Assembly (NCBI GenBank): GCA_002420085.1
Contig: DIHI01000116.1
Span: 4,434-31,361 of the forward strand
Direction of reading: 5' to 3'
Source: Lysobacterales bacterium UBA5700
Lineage (GTDB): Bacteria; Pseudomonadota; Gammaproteobacteria; Xanthomonadales; Xanthomonadaceae
DNA length: 26,928 nt
Shown here: positions 15,240-22,111 of the stretch, piece after piece
Layout: each line of letters begins with the position of its first letter
How positions within the stretch are numbered: the first letter of the stretch is position 1
Notes under the pieces: generated by a model
Told to the model about the DNA's origin: nothing
Databases searched by the model: none
What the model saw: the letters and a program-made list of their open reading frames with translations, nothing else
Program-made: the position numbers and the translations under genes

Positions 15240-17363
15240 CTACAACAGAGCGAGACCCGCAAGAACTACCGCAATACCCGACATGCCACTCAAACCGATT
15301 CTTTGGTAACCCAGCAATGTCGACTCCAACACGAGTTGTCCACTCGACGCCAACGCAACCCCGGCAAGCAAGCCAAAACTCGTCCAGACGGCTACCCGCC
15401 GAGTGAACGTACCCGCAGCCGCGACCGACCGCTGTCCGAGTGCCATGCGAATGGCCAATTCGCGGCCATTGGCCGACGAAAACGCGACGATCAGCGACTG
15501 GATGACCGCCATCATAAGTGCTATCACCAGCATGGACGTCGCTGCCAATGCGGTAAACAGCCGCGTGATCGGCAAGCGTTCACGTGCGATGTATTCTGTC
15601 ATCCACTCGCCATCATCGATGGCGACGCTGCGGTAGTGAGCGCGCAACGTGGATACCAATGCATCCACGCGCCGCGCCTCCTCGACCGTCGCACGGACTA
15701 CCAACTCGAAATGTCTGCAACTCTCGTCAGCGCCGATCGGCCTGGCGACCAGTACGCGATCTTGCGGACGCAGCACACCTGACAGGATGCCTCGGGTTCT
15801 TCCGATCAGACTGGTCCCCTGGGTGAACAGCTCCGCACCGCGATCCGACCCCTGAAAAACGCTGACCCCCGTTCCCATGTCGGAACGGGTGAAATCCCGG
15901 CCTTGAATACCGCTGGTCCCTATTACACCGAAGAAGCCAGGACCGGCCCCGATACCGATACCGATGTTGTCGTCTGCGCCCTCGGAAAAACCAAGATGCT
16001 TTCTGAACTGCCATGGCGCGTTGCAGGCCAACGTGACGCGCGATGCACCGAGCATTGCAGCCGTTCGATCGTAGATACCCAACTGTATCTCATCACGCGA
16101 AGCCGGCGAGACATCCAGCGGAATCGCCATTGCATACGTTCGAAGACCCTCCGGTCGGTAGCCAAGGTCGCGCGATTGCAAGCCGAGCAGGTGATTTCCA
16201 GTGCTTACGGCTGTCGCAAGGACCAGCACGATCAACGCAAAGGCACTGGTCCAGATAGCCAGATAGGGTCGTACTGGAAGGGTGCTGCGAGCACTGCCAT
16301 TCGCGAAGCCAGGCAGGTCGAGCCTGCGTAGCGCGGCGGTCGTGTACGCCAGGGCGGCGACCACTGACATCACCAGCCCGGTGAGCAGAACAGGCCAGGG
16401 CGTGATGTCCTCGACATCACTTCCAAGCCAACACTGTGTGAGCCAGACGGCGACCGCTCCGAACAGGGCTGGGGCGGTCACTGTCATCGCCGTGCGCCGG
16501 GCCATCATCGCAAGCAGATCTCGCCGTCTGGCGCCAAGCGCCCGCCGCACATGCATCGCCCCGCGCTCGCCTGTCCCGCGTACCACGCCCCATGAGGCCA
16601 CCAACAGCAAACCGATCACCGCTGTTGCGATGGACAACGGTTGCAGCCAGCGCCACTCGCTCTCGATAGCGCGAGCGATCTCCGATGAGAGGGGCGCATG
16701 GAGCATCCGGCTGCCGAATAAATCCGGACGAAACAACTCCTTGTCATCACTGAGCGCGTCGAGTCGTGCGGGTGAAATCCCCTCGCCGCGAACCAGCAAG
16801 ACGCTGGCGTCCGAATCGGCAGCGGGCATGCACCGCATCACCACGACAGCGCCGGTCGAATCCAGGAGGATCTTCAAGCGATCGAGATTCGCCGGGCTCA
16901 GCGCATACCCCACCCCGCCGATATCGAGCCGCTCGCCAAACTTCCGGTGGATACTGTGATCGGCCAGAACCACCGACGGGTCGCATTCGGGCGCCACGTC
17001 CACCAGCATTTGCGACCACGCCTCAGGTGCCACATCCGCTATCGTGACGGAAACGGCCCGATCCTCGGCATTGGCTACGGTCTGGTGATCCCGGATGGGG
17101 ATCACGCTTGCCGACTTGCCCAACCGTGCTGCCACGTCCCGGATCGTCGCTTCAGGCCATCCGACCCGCTGCAAAGCCTGCGACCCGTCTCGCGGGATGA
17201 TCAGGTAACGTGTGAGGACGTGCGTTCTCGGATCGCCTTGACTCAGTGTCTCGAACTGATGAGCGACGACGGATATGCGCGCCATCAGGGCCATGGCCAG
17301 CATGGCCGCCAAGCCGAACCCGATATCGATGCGGGTGCCGCGATGATCCGACGATGGGCGCAT
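15240..17363 (-). CDS. Orphan duplicated FtsX/MacB-like ABC permease, C terminus cut by TAG
   Basis: 707 residues from the ATG at 17363. A TTG at 17423 is possible but would overlap the preceding gene by 41 bases and add a basic, unstructured N terminus. Architecture: N-terminal helix (IDIGFGLAAMLAMALMARISVV), periplasmic MacB-like domain, a first FtsX unit of helices with the cytoplasmic ARRRDLLAMMARR coupling element, then a second N-terminal-type helix (YLAIWTSAFALIVLVLATAV), a second periplasmic domain, and a second FtsX unit (GRELAIRMALGQR). This duplicated single-chain layout resembles ADOP-type permeases. No ATPase gene is nearby, so it is an orphan. The final helix stops after about 11 residues at a TAG. 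It is last in the operon, 19 bp after the CxxC protein. Local GC looks lower than in neighbours. Substrate unknown. Confidence 0.75.
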   Translation of the reverse strand: MRPSSDHRGTRIDIGFGLAAMLAMALMARISVVAHQFETLSQGDPRTHVLTRYLIIPRDGSQALQRVGWPEATIRDVAARLGKSASVIPIRDHQTVANAEDRAVSVTIADVAPEAWSQMLVDVAPECDPSVVLADHSIHRKFGERLDIGGVGYALSPANLDRLKILLDSTGAVVVMRCMPAADSDASVLLVRGEGISPARLDALSDDKELFRPDLFGSRMLHAPLSSEIARAIESEWRWLQPLSIATAVIGLLLVASWGVVRGTGERGAMHVRRALGARRRDLLAMMARRTAMTVTAPALFGAVAVWLTQCWLGSDVEDITPWPVLLTGLVMSVVAALAYTTAALRRLDLPGFANGSARSTLPVRPYLAIWTSAFALIVLVLATAVSTGNHLLGLQSRDLGYRPEGLRTYAMAIPLDVSPASRDEIQLGIYDRTAAMLGASRVTLACNAPWQFRKHLGFSEGADDNIGIGIGAGPGFFGVIGTSGIQGRDFTRSDMGTGVSVFQGSDRGAELFTQGTSLIGRTRGILSGVLRPQDRVLVARPIGADESCRHFELVVRATVEEARRVDALVSTLRAHYRSVAIDDGEWMTEYIARERLPITRLFTALAATSMLVIALMMAVIQSLIVAFSSANGRELAIRMALGQRSVAAAGTFTRRVAVWTSFGLLAGVALASSGQLVLESTLLGYQRIGLSGMSGIAVVLAGLALL

Positions 17364-17382
17364 CGAGCGCACGCGCCGAGCT

Positions 17383-17883
17383 TTACTTCGGACTGAAGGA
17401 CCGATCGAAGCTGACCTTGACAACCTGGATCAAGTAGCCATCCGACTGCGCGGCCCACTCGTCGAGTTCGCGGCGCAACGTGCTGCATGCCTCACAAAAA
17501 TCGACATCGAACACGACCAACTGCACGGTCGGCGAGTCGTGTTTGATCTCGACGCCAGATTCAAGATCACCCAGATTCTCCGTCACGACATGGGGGCAGG
17601 CCGTGTTGCTGGCAACCAGTGCATCAGCGATGCTGCGGCCCAGCGCGCCGGCGATTTCAGCCCCGAACACCCCGACGCAAATACCGCTGTGATTGTAAAC
17701 CCGCAGCGCCGGAACACTGCCCTTGTCATCTGCACCGAGTTGGGCCGCCTTGAATGCAGCAAGGCTGATCGTTGCTTCTGAAACGGGTGATCCCGCATGA
17801 CTGACCAGCGGAACGAGAAGAAGGACGGCTTGGGCTACAAAAGCGGACAGGCAGAGTTTCAATTGCTTTGACATTGGCTTCAT
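17383..17883 (-). CDS. Secreted CxxC (thioredoxin-like) protein, uncharacterised
   Basis: 166 residues with a Sec signal (LKLCLSAFVAQAVLLLVPL, then SHA at 28-30 before GSPVSE). The C-terminal third reads VQLVVFDVDFCEACSTLRRE: a beta strand, then Cys130-Glu-Ala-Cys133 opening a helix, as in thioredoxin-fold active sites. However the downstream cis-Pro part of a full thioredoxin is missing, since the protein ends about 33 residues later. Extra cysteines at 69 and 96 lie in the middle region. The start may be 17883 (MKPMSK, overlapping the upstream stop by 4 bases) or 17874 (MSKQLK). It sits between a small membrane protein and the orphan permease in one operon. A redox role in the periplasm is inference; I do not recognise the family. 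Confidence 0.7.
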   Translation of the reverse strand: MKPMSKQLKLCLSAFVAQAVLLLVPLVSHAGSPVSEATISLAAFKAAQLGADDKGSVPALRVYNHSGICVGVFGAEIAGALGRSIADALVASNTACPHVVTENLGDLESGVEIKHDSPTVQLVVFDVDFCEACSTLRRELDEWAAQSDGYLIQVVKVSFDRSFSPK

Positions 17884-18272
17884 TCGCTAGTTTGTGTGGG
17901 GATTGAAATTGAGACAGTTACCGTGATGCTGACAGCAGCGAGGAGCAGAAACACCTGATCGGCGTCGGCGTTGTACGCGCCTTCTCCGCTTGCACCGATG
18001 GTGCGTGAGAGTGGAAAGAACCAACCCGAAAGGATGTTGGGGGCGATGTCCCATGTGGCCTCTTCCACAAGCCGAGAAAGAATGATGCCAACGAGTGCGC
18101 CGATAATGAGGCGGTGCAGGCTGCGGAAGCGTGGCAGCAGCAGTGTCGAATAGAGCAATAGTGCGAGTGCTACAGACGCGATCTCAGTCGTCTCAGAAAA
18201 TGGCGGAACAGGGGCCGCCGAACAGATCGCGGCTACGACAGCAAGGATAAACAATCCGATCGTCTGAAACAT
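17880..18272 (-). CDS. Small integral membrane protein, uncharacterised
   Basis: 130 residues with four likely membrane helices: about 4-22 (TIGLFILAVVAAICSAA), 30-46 (EIASVALALLLYSTLLL), 53-70 (HRLIIGALVGIILSRLV) and 107-124 (VFLLLAAVSITVTVSISI). The 71-105 loop (WDIAPNILSGWFFPLSR) is probably periplasmic or interfacial. The ATG at 18272 has no clear Shine-Dalgarno. Its TGA overlaps the ATG of the CxxC protein by 4 bases, so the two are probably translationally coupled. No family recognised. It does not show the cysteines of DsbB/VKOR-type partners, so a direct thiol-exchange role is not supported. Confidence 0.65.
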   Translation of the reverse strand: MFQTIGLFILAVVAAICSAAPVPPFSETTEIASVALALLLYSTLLLPRFRSLHRLIIGALVGIILSRLVEEATWDIAPNILSGWFFPLSRTIGASGEGAYNADADQVFLLLAAVSITVTVSISIPTQTSE

Positions 18273-18289
18273 GTTGTGCGGTCTGACTG

Positions 18290-18505
18290 CTATTTGACGA
18301 CAAATCGCCGTGCAAGCCCGCAGGCTAGGCCGGCCTCAGGGTGCCAGTGACAGGAAAAATCCGGCCGAAGCATCGACTCATCACGAGGGTGCCGCCTGCC
18401 CCACAGCCTTTGCGCGCAGTCTTTCAGGTACGTGGCAATCAACATGCGGGCACCGTCGCACTGTGCGGGGGTGATGTCAAGCGTTGTGGAAGGACGATCA
18501 CCCAT
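18290..18505 (-). CDS. Possible small protein upstream of the membrane-protein operon
   Basis: 71 codons (MGDRPSTTLDITPAQCDGAR at the start, ARRFVVK at the end), ending 17 bp before the start of the 130-residue membrane protein and on the same strand, so it could be the first cistron of that operon. Third positions are moderately GC-rich (about 30 of 43 sampled). No Shine-Dalgarno, signal or domain is evident, and overlapping open frames exist on the other strand. It could equally be non-coding. Confidence 0.2.
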   Translation of the reverse strand: MGDRPSTTLDITPAQCDGARMLIATYLKDCAQRLWGRRHPRDESMLRPDFSCHWHPEAGLACGLARRFVVK

Positions 18506-18855
18506 ATGGCCTGGTTCGGATGTGCATGCGGCGGTTTGGCCTCGCCACACGCACCGTGGAGGTCTGCGTGGGCTGGATTCGGTACTGCATTCCTGCCAGC
18601 GACACGCATCTGACAGCGCGGGGGTGCGGACGGCTTCGTGGGCGAATGCCGGCCGCGCAATCTGTTACCCGGGTCGAGTCAGGGCCGCGTAGGCCGACCG
18701 TTCGATTCCGGTGAGCGGCCGTCGGGTCGCGCACGCCGGGCCAAGCCGATCAGCCGCTTTTCCGCGTGTTCGGGCTGGGCTGATGCGTTCCCAGGTTTCG
18801 TGACGAGGTTCGATGCGCGGCTGCTGTCTCATGCACCGAGGACAATGCACCGAAT

Positions 18856-18880
18856 CCAGCCGAGTGGTCAGTTCGGCTGG
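18856..18880 (-). terminator. Hairpin just after hmgA
   Basis: CCAGCCGA (18856-18863) and TCGGCTGG (18873-18880) form a perfect 8-bp stem with a 9-nt loop, starting 5 bases beyond the hmgA stop. No T-run follows. Its position fits a transcription end or 3'-stabilising structure for the hppD-hmgA unit. Confidence 0.5.
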
Positions 18881-18884
18881 TCGG

Positions 18885-20198
18885 TCATTCGCCCGGAAAC
18901 TGGAAGTGTCGTTGCAGTCCGGACCAGCAATCGGGGTAGTCGAGTTGGCGCCAGGGGGCGGCCAGGGCGGCGGCGCTCGGGCGCAGGACGGCGCGGGTCT
19001 CGAACATGAAGGCCATGGTGCCGGTGATGATGTCCGGTTTGCTCAGGTCGGCGTGGCTGGCCTTCGCGAAGGTGGCGGCGTCCGGGCCATGGCCGCTCAT
19101 GCAGTTGTGCAGCGAGCTTCCACCCGGGACGAAGCCCTCGGCCTTGGCGTCGTAGACGCCGTGGATCAGGCCCATGAATTCGCTGGCGATGTTGCGATGG
19201 AACCAGGGCGGCCGAAAGCTGTGCTGGGCAACCAGCCAGCGCGGCGGGAAGATCACGAAGTCCATGTTGCTGGTGCCGGGGGTGTCGCTTGGCGAATGCA
19301 GCACCAGGAAGATGCTCGGGTCGGGGTGGTCGAAGCTGATCGAGCCGATCGTGTTGAAGCGGCGCAGGTCGTACTTGTACGGGTAGAGGTTGCCGTGCCA
19401 GGCGACCACGTCGAGCGGGGAATGGCCGATCGGTGCCGACCACAGGTGGCCCTGGAACTTGCCGAGCAGGCGAAAATCGCCCTCGCTGTCCTCGAAGGCG
19501 GCGCGCGGGGCGAGAAAATCGCGCGGATTGGCCAGGCCATTGCTGCCGATCGGGCCGAGGTCGGGCAGTTTCAGTGCGGCGCCGTAGTTCTCGCAGACAT
19601 AGCCGCTGGCGCTGCCGTCCGGCAACGAGACGGCAAACCGCACACCGCGTGGGATGACCGCTATTTCCTGCGGTTCGATCTCCAGCACGCCCATTTCGGT
19701 GGCGATCCGCAGCCGGCCCTGCTGGGGCACGATCAGCAGTTCGCCATCGGCATCATAGAAATAGCGGCCGATCATGTCGCGATTGGCGGTGTACAGGTAG
19801 ATGGCGACGCCGGTTCCGGCCTCTGGGCCACCGTTGCCAGCCATGGCGAACAGGCCATCGATGAAGTCGGTCTCGCTGGGCGGGGCGGGCGGTGGGCTCC
19901 AGCGCAGGCGCTCGGGCGTGGTCGGTCGGGTGTCGTTCGCGCTGTCGAAGGCCGGATGGGACCGCAACTCGAACCGGCCGTGGACGGCCGAGGGTCGGAT
20001 GCGATACAGCCAGGTACGCCGGTTGCTGTGCCGAGGTGCGGTAAAGGCGGTGCCGGAAATCTGTTCGGCGTACAGGCCGTAGGCGCAGCGCTGCGGCGAG
20101 TTCTGGCCGATCGGCAGGGCGCGTGGCAGGGCTTCGCTGGCAAATTCGTTGCCGAAGCCGGATTGGTAGCCGCTGGGTACACGTTCGAGCAAGGTCAT
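18885..20198 (-). CDS. hmgA: Homogentisate 1,2-dioxygenase
   Basis: 437 residues, the normal family length. It opens the homogentisate ring with O2 to give maleylacetoacetate in Tyr/Phe breakdown, in the cytoplasm. The Fe(II) ligands His334, Glu340 ([11 protein letters not shown]) and His370 (CMSGHGPD), and the active-site His291 (SFDHPDPS), all fall one position below the human enzyme numbering (335, 341, 371, 292). The N-terminal [20 protein letters not shown] is highly typical. The ATG at 20198 ([10 protein letters not shown]) was chosen over an upstream frame extension that lacks similarity; AGGA lies just before it. It lies 189 bp downstream of hppD on the same strand. Later pathway genes (maleylacetoacetate isomerase, fumarylacetoacetase) are not in the window. 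Confidence 0.98.
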   Translation of the reverse strand: MTLLERVPSGYQSGFGNEFASEALPRALPIGQNSPQRCAYGLYAEQISGTAFTAPRHSNRRTWLYRIRPSAVHGRFELRSHPAFDSANDTRPTTPERLRWSPPPAPPSETDFIDGLFAMAGNGGPEAGTGVAIYLYTANRDMIGRYFYDADGELLIVPQQGRLRIATEMGVLEIEPQEIAVIPRGVRFAVSLPDGSASGYVCENYGAALKLPDLGPIGSNGLANPRDFLAPRAAFEDSEGDFRLLGKFQGHLWSAPIGHSPLDVVAWHGNLYPYKYDLRRFNTIGSISFDHPDPSIFLVLHSPSDTPGTSNMDFVIFPPRWLVAQHSFRPPWFHRNIASEFMGLIHGVYDAKAEGFVPGGSSLHNCMSGHGPDAATFAKASHADLSKPDIITGTMAFMFETRAVLRPSAAALAAPWRQLDYPDCWSGLQRHFQFPGE

Positions 20199-20330
20199 GT
20201 CCTGAATCCCGGTCAGGTCGGAAGCGGATCGAGGGTGTGGCGACGCGCGGCGCGGTCGGGCGCTCCGCCCTGGCGGGCGGGCGAACAGGCCATCACGGGG
20301 CGGTCGGACGGTGCAGTCATGGCCGGAATG

Positions 20331-20364
20331 GTCGGTGCCGGTGGTCTCCGATGCCGGCACCGAC
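20331..20364 (-). repeat. 11-bp perfect inverted repeat between hppD and hmgA
   Basis: GTCGGTGCCGG (20331-20341) and CCGGCACCGAC (20354-20364) flank a 12-base loop, in the 189-bp gap just after the hppD stop. A strong RNA hairpin is expected, without a T-tract. It may protect the hppD message or partly terminate before hmgA. Confidence 0.6.
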
Positions 20365-20387
20365 TCCGGCACCGGCACCGATCGGCA

Positions 20388-21503
20388 TCACAGCACGCCG
20401 CGCCGCATCTGGTCGCGCTCGATCGACTCGAACAGGGCCTGGAAGTTGCCTTCACCGAACCCTTCGTTGCCTTTGCGCTGGATGATCTCGAAGAAGATCG
20501 GGCCGATGCAGTTCTGGGTGAATATCTGCAACAGCAGCTTCTTGCCGGTGTCGGGGTCGGCATCGATCAGGATGCGGTTGCCACGCAGACGCGGCACATC
20601 CTCACCGTGCCCAGGAATGCGCTGGTCGATCACTTCGTAGTAGGTGTCGGGGGTGTCGAGGAAGGCGATGCCCTGGCTGCGCATGGCTTCGACGGTGGCG
20701 TAGATGTCGTCGGTGAAGCAGGCGATGTGCTGGATGCCCTCGCCCTTGTACTCGTCGAGGTATTCGTTGATCTGCGACTTCGGGTCGCTCGATTCGTTGA
20801 GCGGGATGCGGACGATGCCATCCGGGGCGGTCATCGCCTTGGAAATCAGGCCGGTCTTGGCACCCTTGATGTCGAAGTAGCGAATCTCGCGGAAATTGAA
20901 CAGGCGCTCGTAGTAGCCGGCCCACGTCTCCATGTTGCCGAAGTAGAGGTTGTGGGTGAGGTGGTCGATGAAGGTCAGACCGAAACCGATCGGGTTCAAG
21001 TCGGCACCTGGGATCGGCTCGAAGTCGGCATAGACGTCGCCGGACTCGCCATAGCGATCGACCAGATACAGCATGGCGCCGCCGATGCCGGCCACCACCG
21101 GGCGCTGCACGGCGCGGGTGGCCTCGCGGGCGATCCGCTCGCCGCCGCGTGCCAGCACCTGCTGCTGAACCCACTCGGCCGGCTTGCCGAACCGGACCGC
21201 GAAGCCGCAGGCGCTCGGTCCGTGGAGGCTGGCGAAATCGGCCGCGAAGCTGTCCGGGTCTTCATTGACCAGGAAATTCACGCCCCCCTGTCGGTAGACG
21301 GTGATCGGCCGCTGGCGATGGCGCAGCACGGCGGTGAAGCCCATCCGGCGAAACAGGTCATGCAGGATCGACGGATCGGGCGCGGTGAACTCGACGAACT
21401 CGAAACCGTCGATCGCCATCGGGTTCTCGAACCGGACCGGCTCCATTCCGGGATTCGGGGTGCCGGGATTCGGGGCATGGACGATGCTGGGTTGGGCGCT
21501 CAT
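20388..21503 (-). CDS. hppD: 4-hydroxyphenylpyruvate dioxygenase
   Basis: 371 residues. It converts 4-hydroxyphenylpyruvate and O2 to homogentisate and CO2, one step before HmgA. The Fe(II) triad is His181 (FIDHLTHNL), His259 (GIQHIAC) and Glu339 (PIFFEIIQRKG). The family C-terminal segment GFGEGNFQALFESIERDQ is intact, so the gating helix is complete. AGGAGGT lies 6 nt before the ATG at 21503, the best ribosome site in the window. The N-terminal 20 residues (APNPGTPNPG) are a low-complexity extension; homology begins around NPMAIDGFEFVEF. It is divergent from the MarR gene, with a palindrome in the shared 90-bp promoter region. Confidence 0.98.
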   Translation of the reverse strand: MSAQPSIVHAPNPGTPNPGMEPVRFENPMAIDGFEFVEFTAPDPSILHDLFRRMGFTAVLRHRQRPITVYRQGGVNFLVNEDPDSFAADFASLHGPSACGFAVRFGKPAEWVQQQVLARGGERIAREATRAVQRPVVAGIGGAMLYLVDRYGESGDVYADFEPIPGADLNPIGFGLTFIDHLTHNLYFGNMETWAGYYERLFNFREIRYFDIKGAKTGLISKAMTAPDGIVRIPLNESSDPKSQINEYLDEYKGEGIQHIACFTDDIYATVEAMRSQGIAFLDTPDTYYEVIDQRIPGHGEDVPRLRGNRILIDADPDTGKKLLLQIFTQNCIGPIFFEIIQRKGNEGFGEGNFQALFESIERDQMRRGVL

Positions 21504-21550
21504 GGCAGACCTCCTAGAATGCGGGATTCGGCGCGATACGGCGGCCGGAC

Positions 21551-21580
21551 AGTATTGGTTTCAATTGTAACTACTATCAA
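21551..21580 (-). promoter_or_regulatory. hppD promoter with MarR-type operator
   Basis: Reading leftwards: TTGATA (21580-21575), 18 bp, AATACT (21556-21551). The spacer holds GTTTCAATTGTAAC (21558-21571), a 14-bp palindrome matching at 12 positions (GTTnCAATTGnAAC). On the plus strand a TACTAT (21572-21577) adjoining the palindrome could be the marR -10, so one bound dimer could cover both promoters. Size and AT-rich dyad fit MarR operators. Confidence 0.6.
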
Positions 21581-21593
21581 GGCGCAGCGCAGC

Positions 21594-22052
21594 ATGGCCA
21601 ACCACACCCTGCTGGACCTGGACAGTTTCCTGCCTTACCGGCTGAGCGTGCTGTCGAACCGGATCAGCCAGACCATCGCCAAAGCCTATGGCGAGCGGTT
21701 CGGACTGAGCATCACGCAATGGCGGGTGATGGCGGTGCTGGGCCGTTATCCCGATCTGTCGGCAAACGCGGTCGCCGAGCGCACCGCGATGGACAAGGTC
21801 GCGGTCAGCCGGGCGGTGAATGCCCTGCTGGCCGAGGGCCGGCTGGAACGCGACACCCACGGTGAAGACCGCCGTCGCTCGGTGCTGCGCCTGTCCGAGG
21901 CCGGCTACGCCATCTACGATGAGGTGGCCCCGTTGGCCCTGAGCTACGAACGGGCGCTGCTGAGCCGACTCGATCCCGAACAACGGCAGGTGCTGTCCGA
22001 CCTGCTCGACCTGCTGAGCGACAGTCAGTCGATGGCCGCCGACGTGTTGTGA
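21594..22052 (+). CDS. MarR-family transcriptional regulator of tyrosine catabolism (predicted)
   Basis: 152 residues, winged-helix MarR protein. The DNA-binding helix-turn-helix spans about 55-80 (LSANAVAERTAMDKVAVSRA), followed by the wing HGEDRRRSVLRLSEAG (89-104, with the conserved Asp-Arg). N- and C-terminal helices form the dimer interface. The ATG at 21594 is the natural start; the much longer open frame running into it from the left is antisense to hmgA/hppD. It is divergent from hppD with a good operator between them, so it probably represses hppD-hmgA and itself, relieved by a pathway intermediate. That regulon is inference from position and operator. Confidence 0.9.
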   Translation: MANHTLLDLDSFLPYRLSVLSNRISQTIAKAYGERFGLSITQWRVMAVLGRYPDLSANAVAERTAMDKVAVSRAVNALLAEGRLERDTHGEDRRRSVLRLSEAGYAIYDEVAPLALSYERALLSRLDPEQRQVLSDLLDLLSDSQSMAADVL

Positions 22053-22111
22053 GCACATCCGGGCCGGCTCGACCGGACCGCCACCCCATTCCCCCTGCTT
22101 CGGAGTCTGCC

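Larger units (their letters stand above)
18273..18884. other. Gene-poor stretch, about 612 bp
   Basis: Apart from the hmgA hairpin (18856-18880) and one weak small ORF (18290-18505, minus), I see no supportable gene. Short frames overlap on both strands with no clear winner. The promoter of the downstream three-gene operon should lie here, but no strong -35/-10 pair was found. GGCCGC (18683-18688) and GCGGCC (18715-18720) could pair around a smaller ACCG/CGGT hairpin. Confidence 0.5.

Noticed and set aside
17364..17423. TTG start at 17423 for the permease
   Set aside because: It would overlap the CxxC gene by 41 bases and add a basic tail; the ATG at 17363 directly precedes the first membrane helix.
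18691..18712. tRNA-like T-loop (CCGTTCGATTCCGG)
   Set aside because: The flanking stem does not pair as a T-arm, and no acceptor, D or anticodon arm could be placed around it.
18813..21593. Very long plus-strand open frame running into the MarR gene
   Set aside because: It is antisense to hmgA and hppD, both of which have complete catalytic residues; only the part from 21594 is a real protein (MarR).
22049..22111. GTG start at 22049 for the threonine-synthase-like gene
   Set aside because: No ribosome site and no similarity in the added residues; the ATG at 22112 has CGGAG upstream and begins the conserved N terminus.
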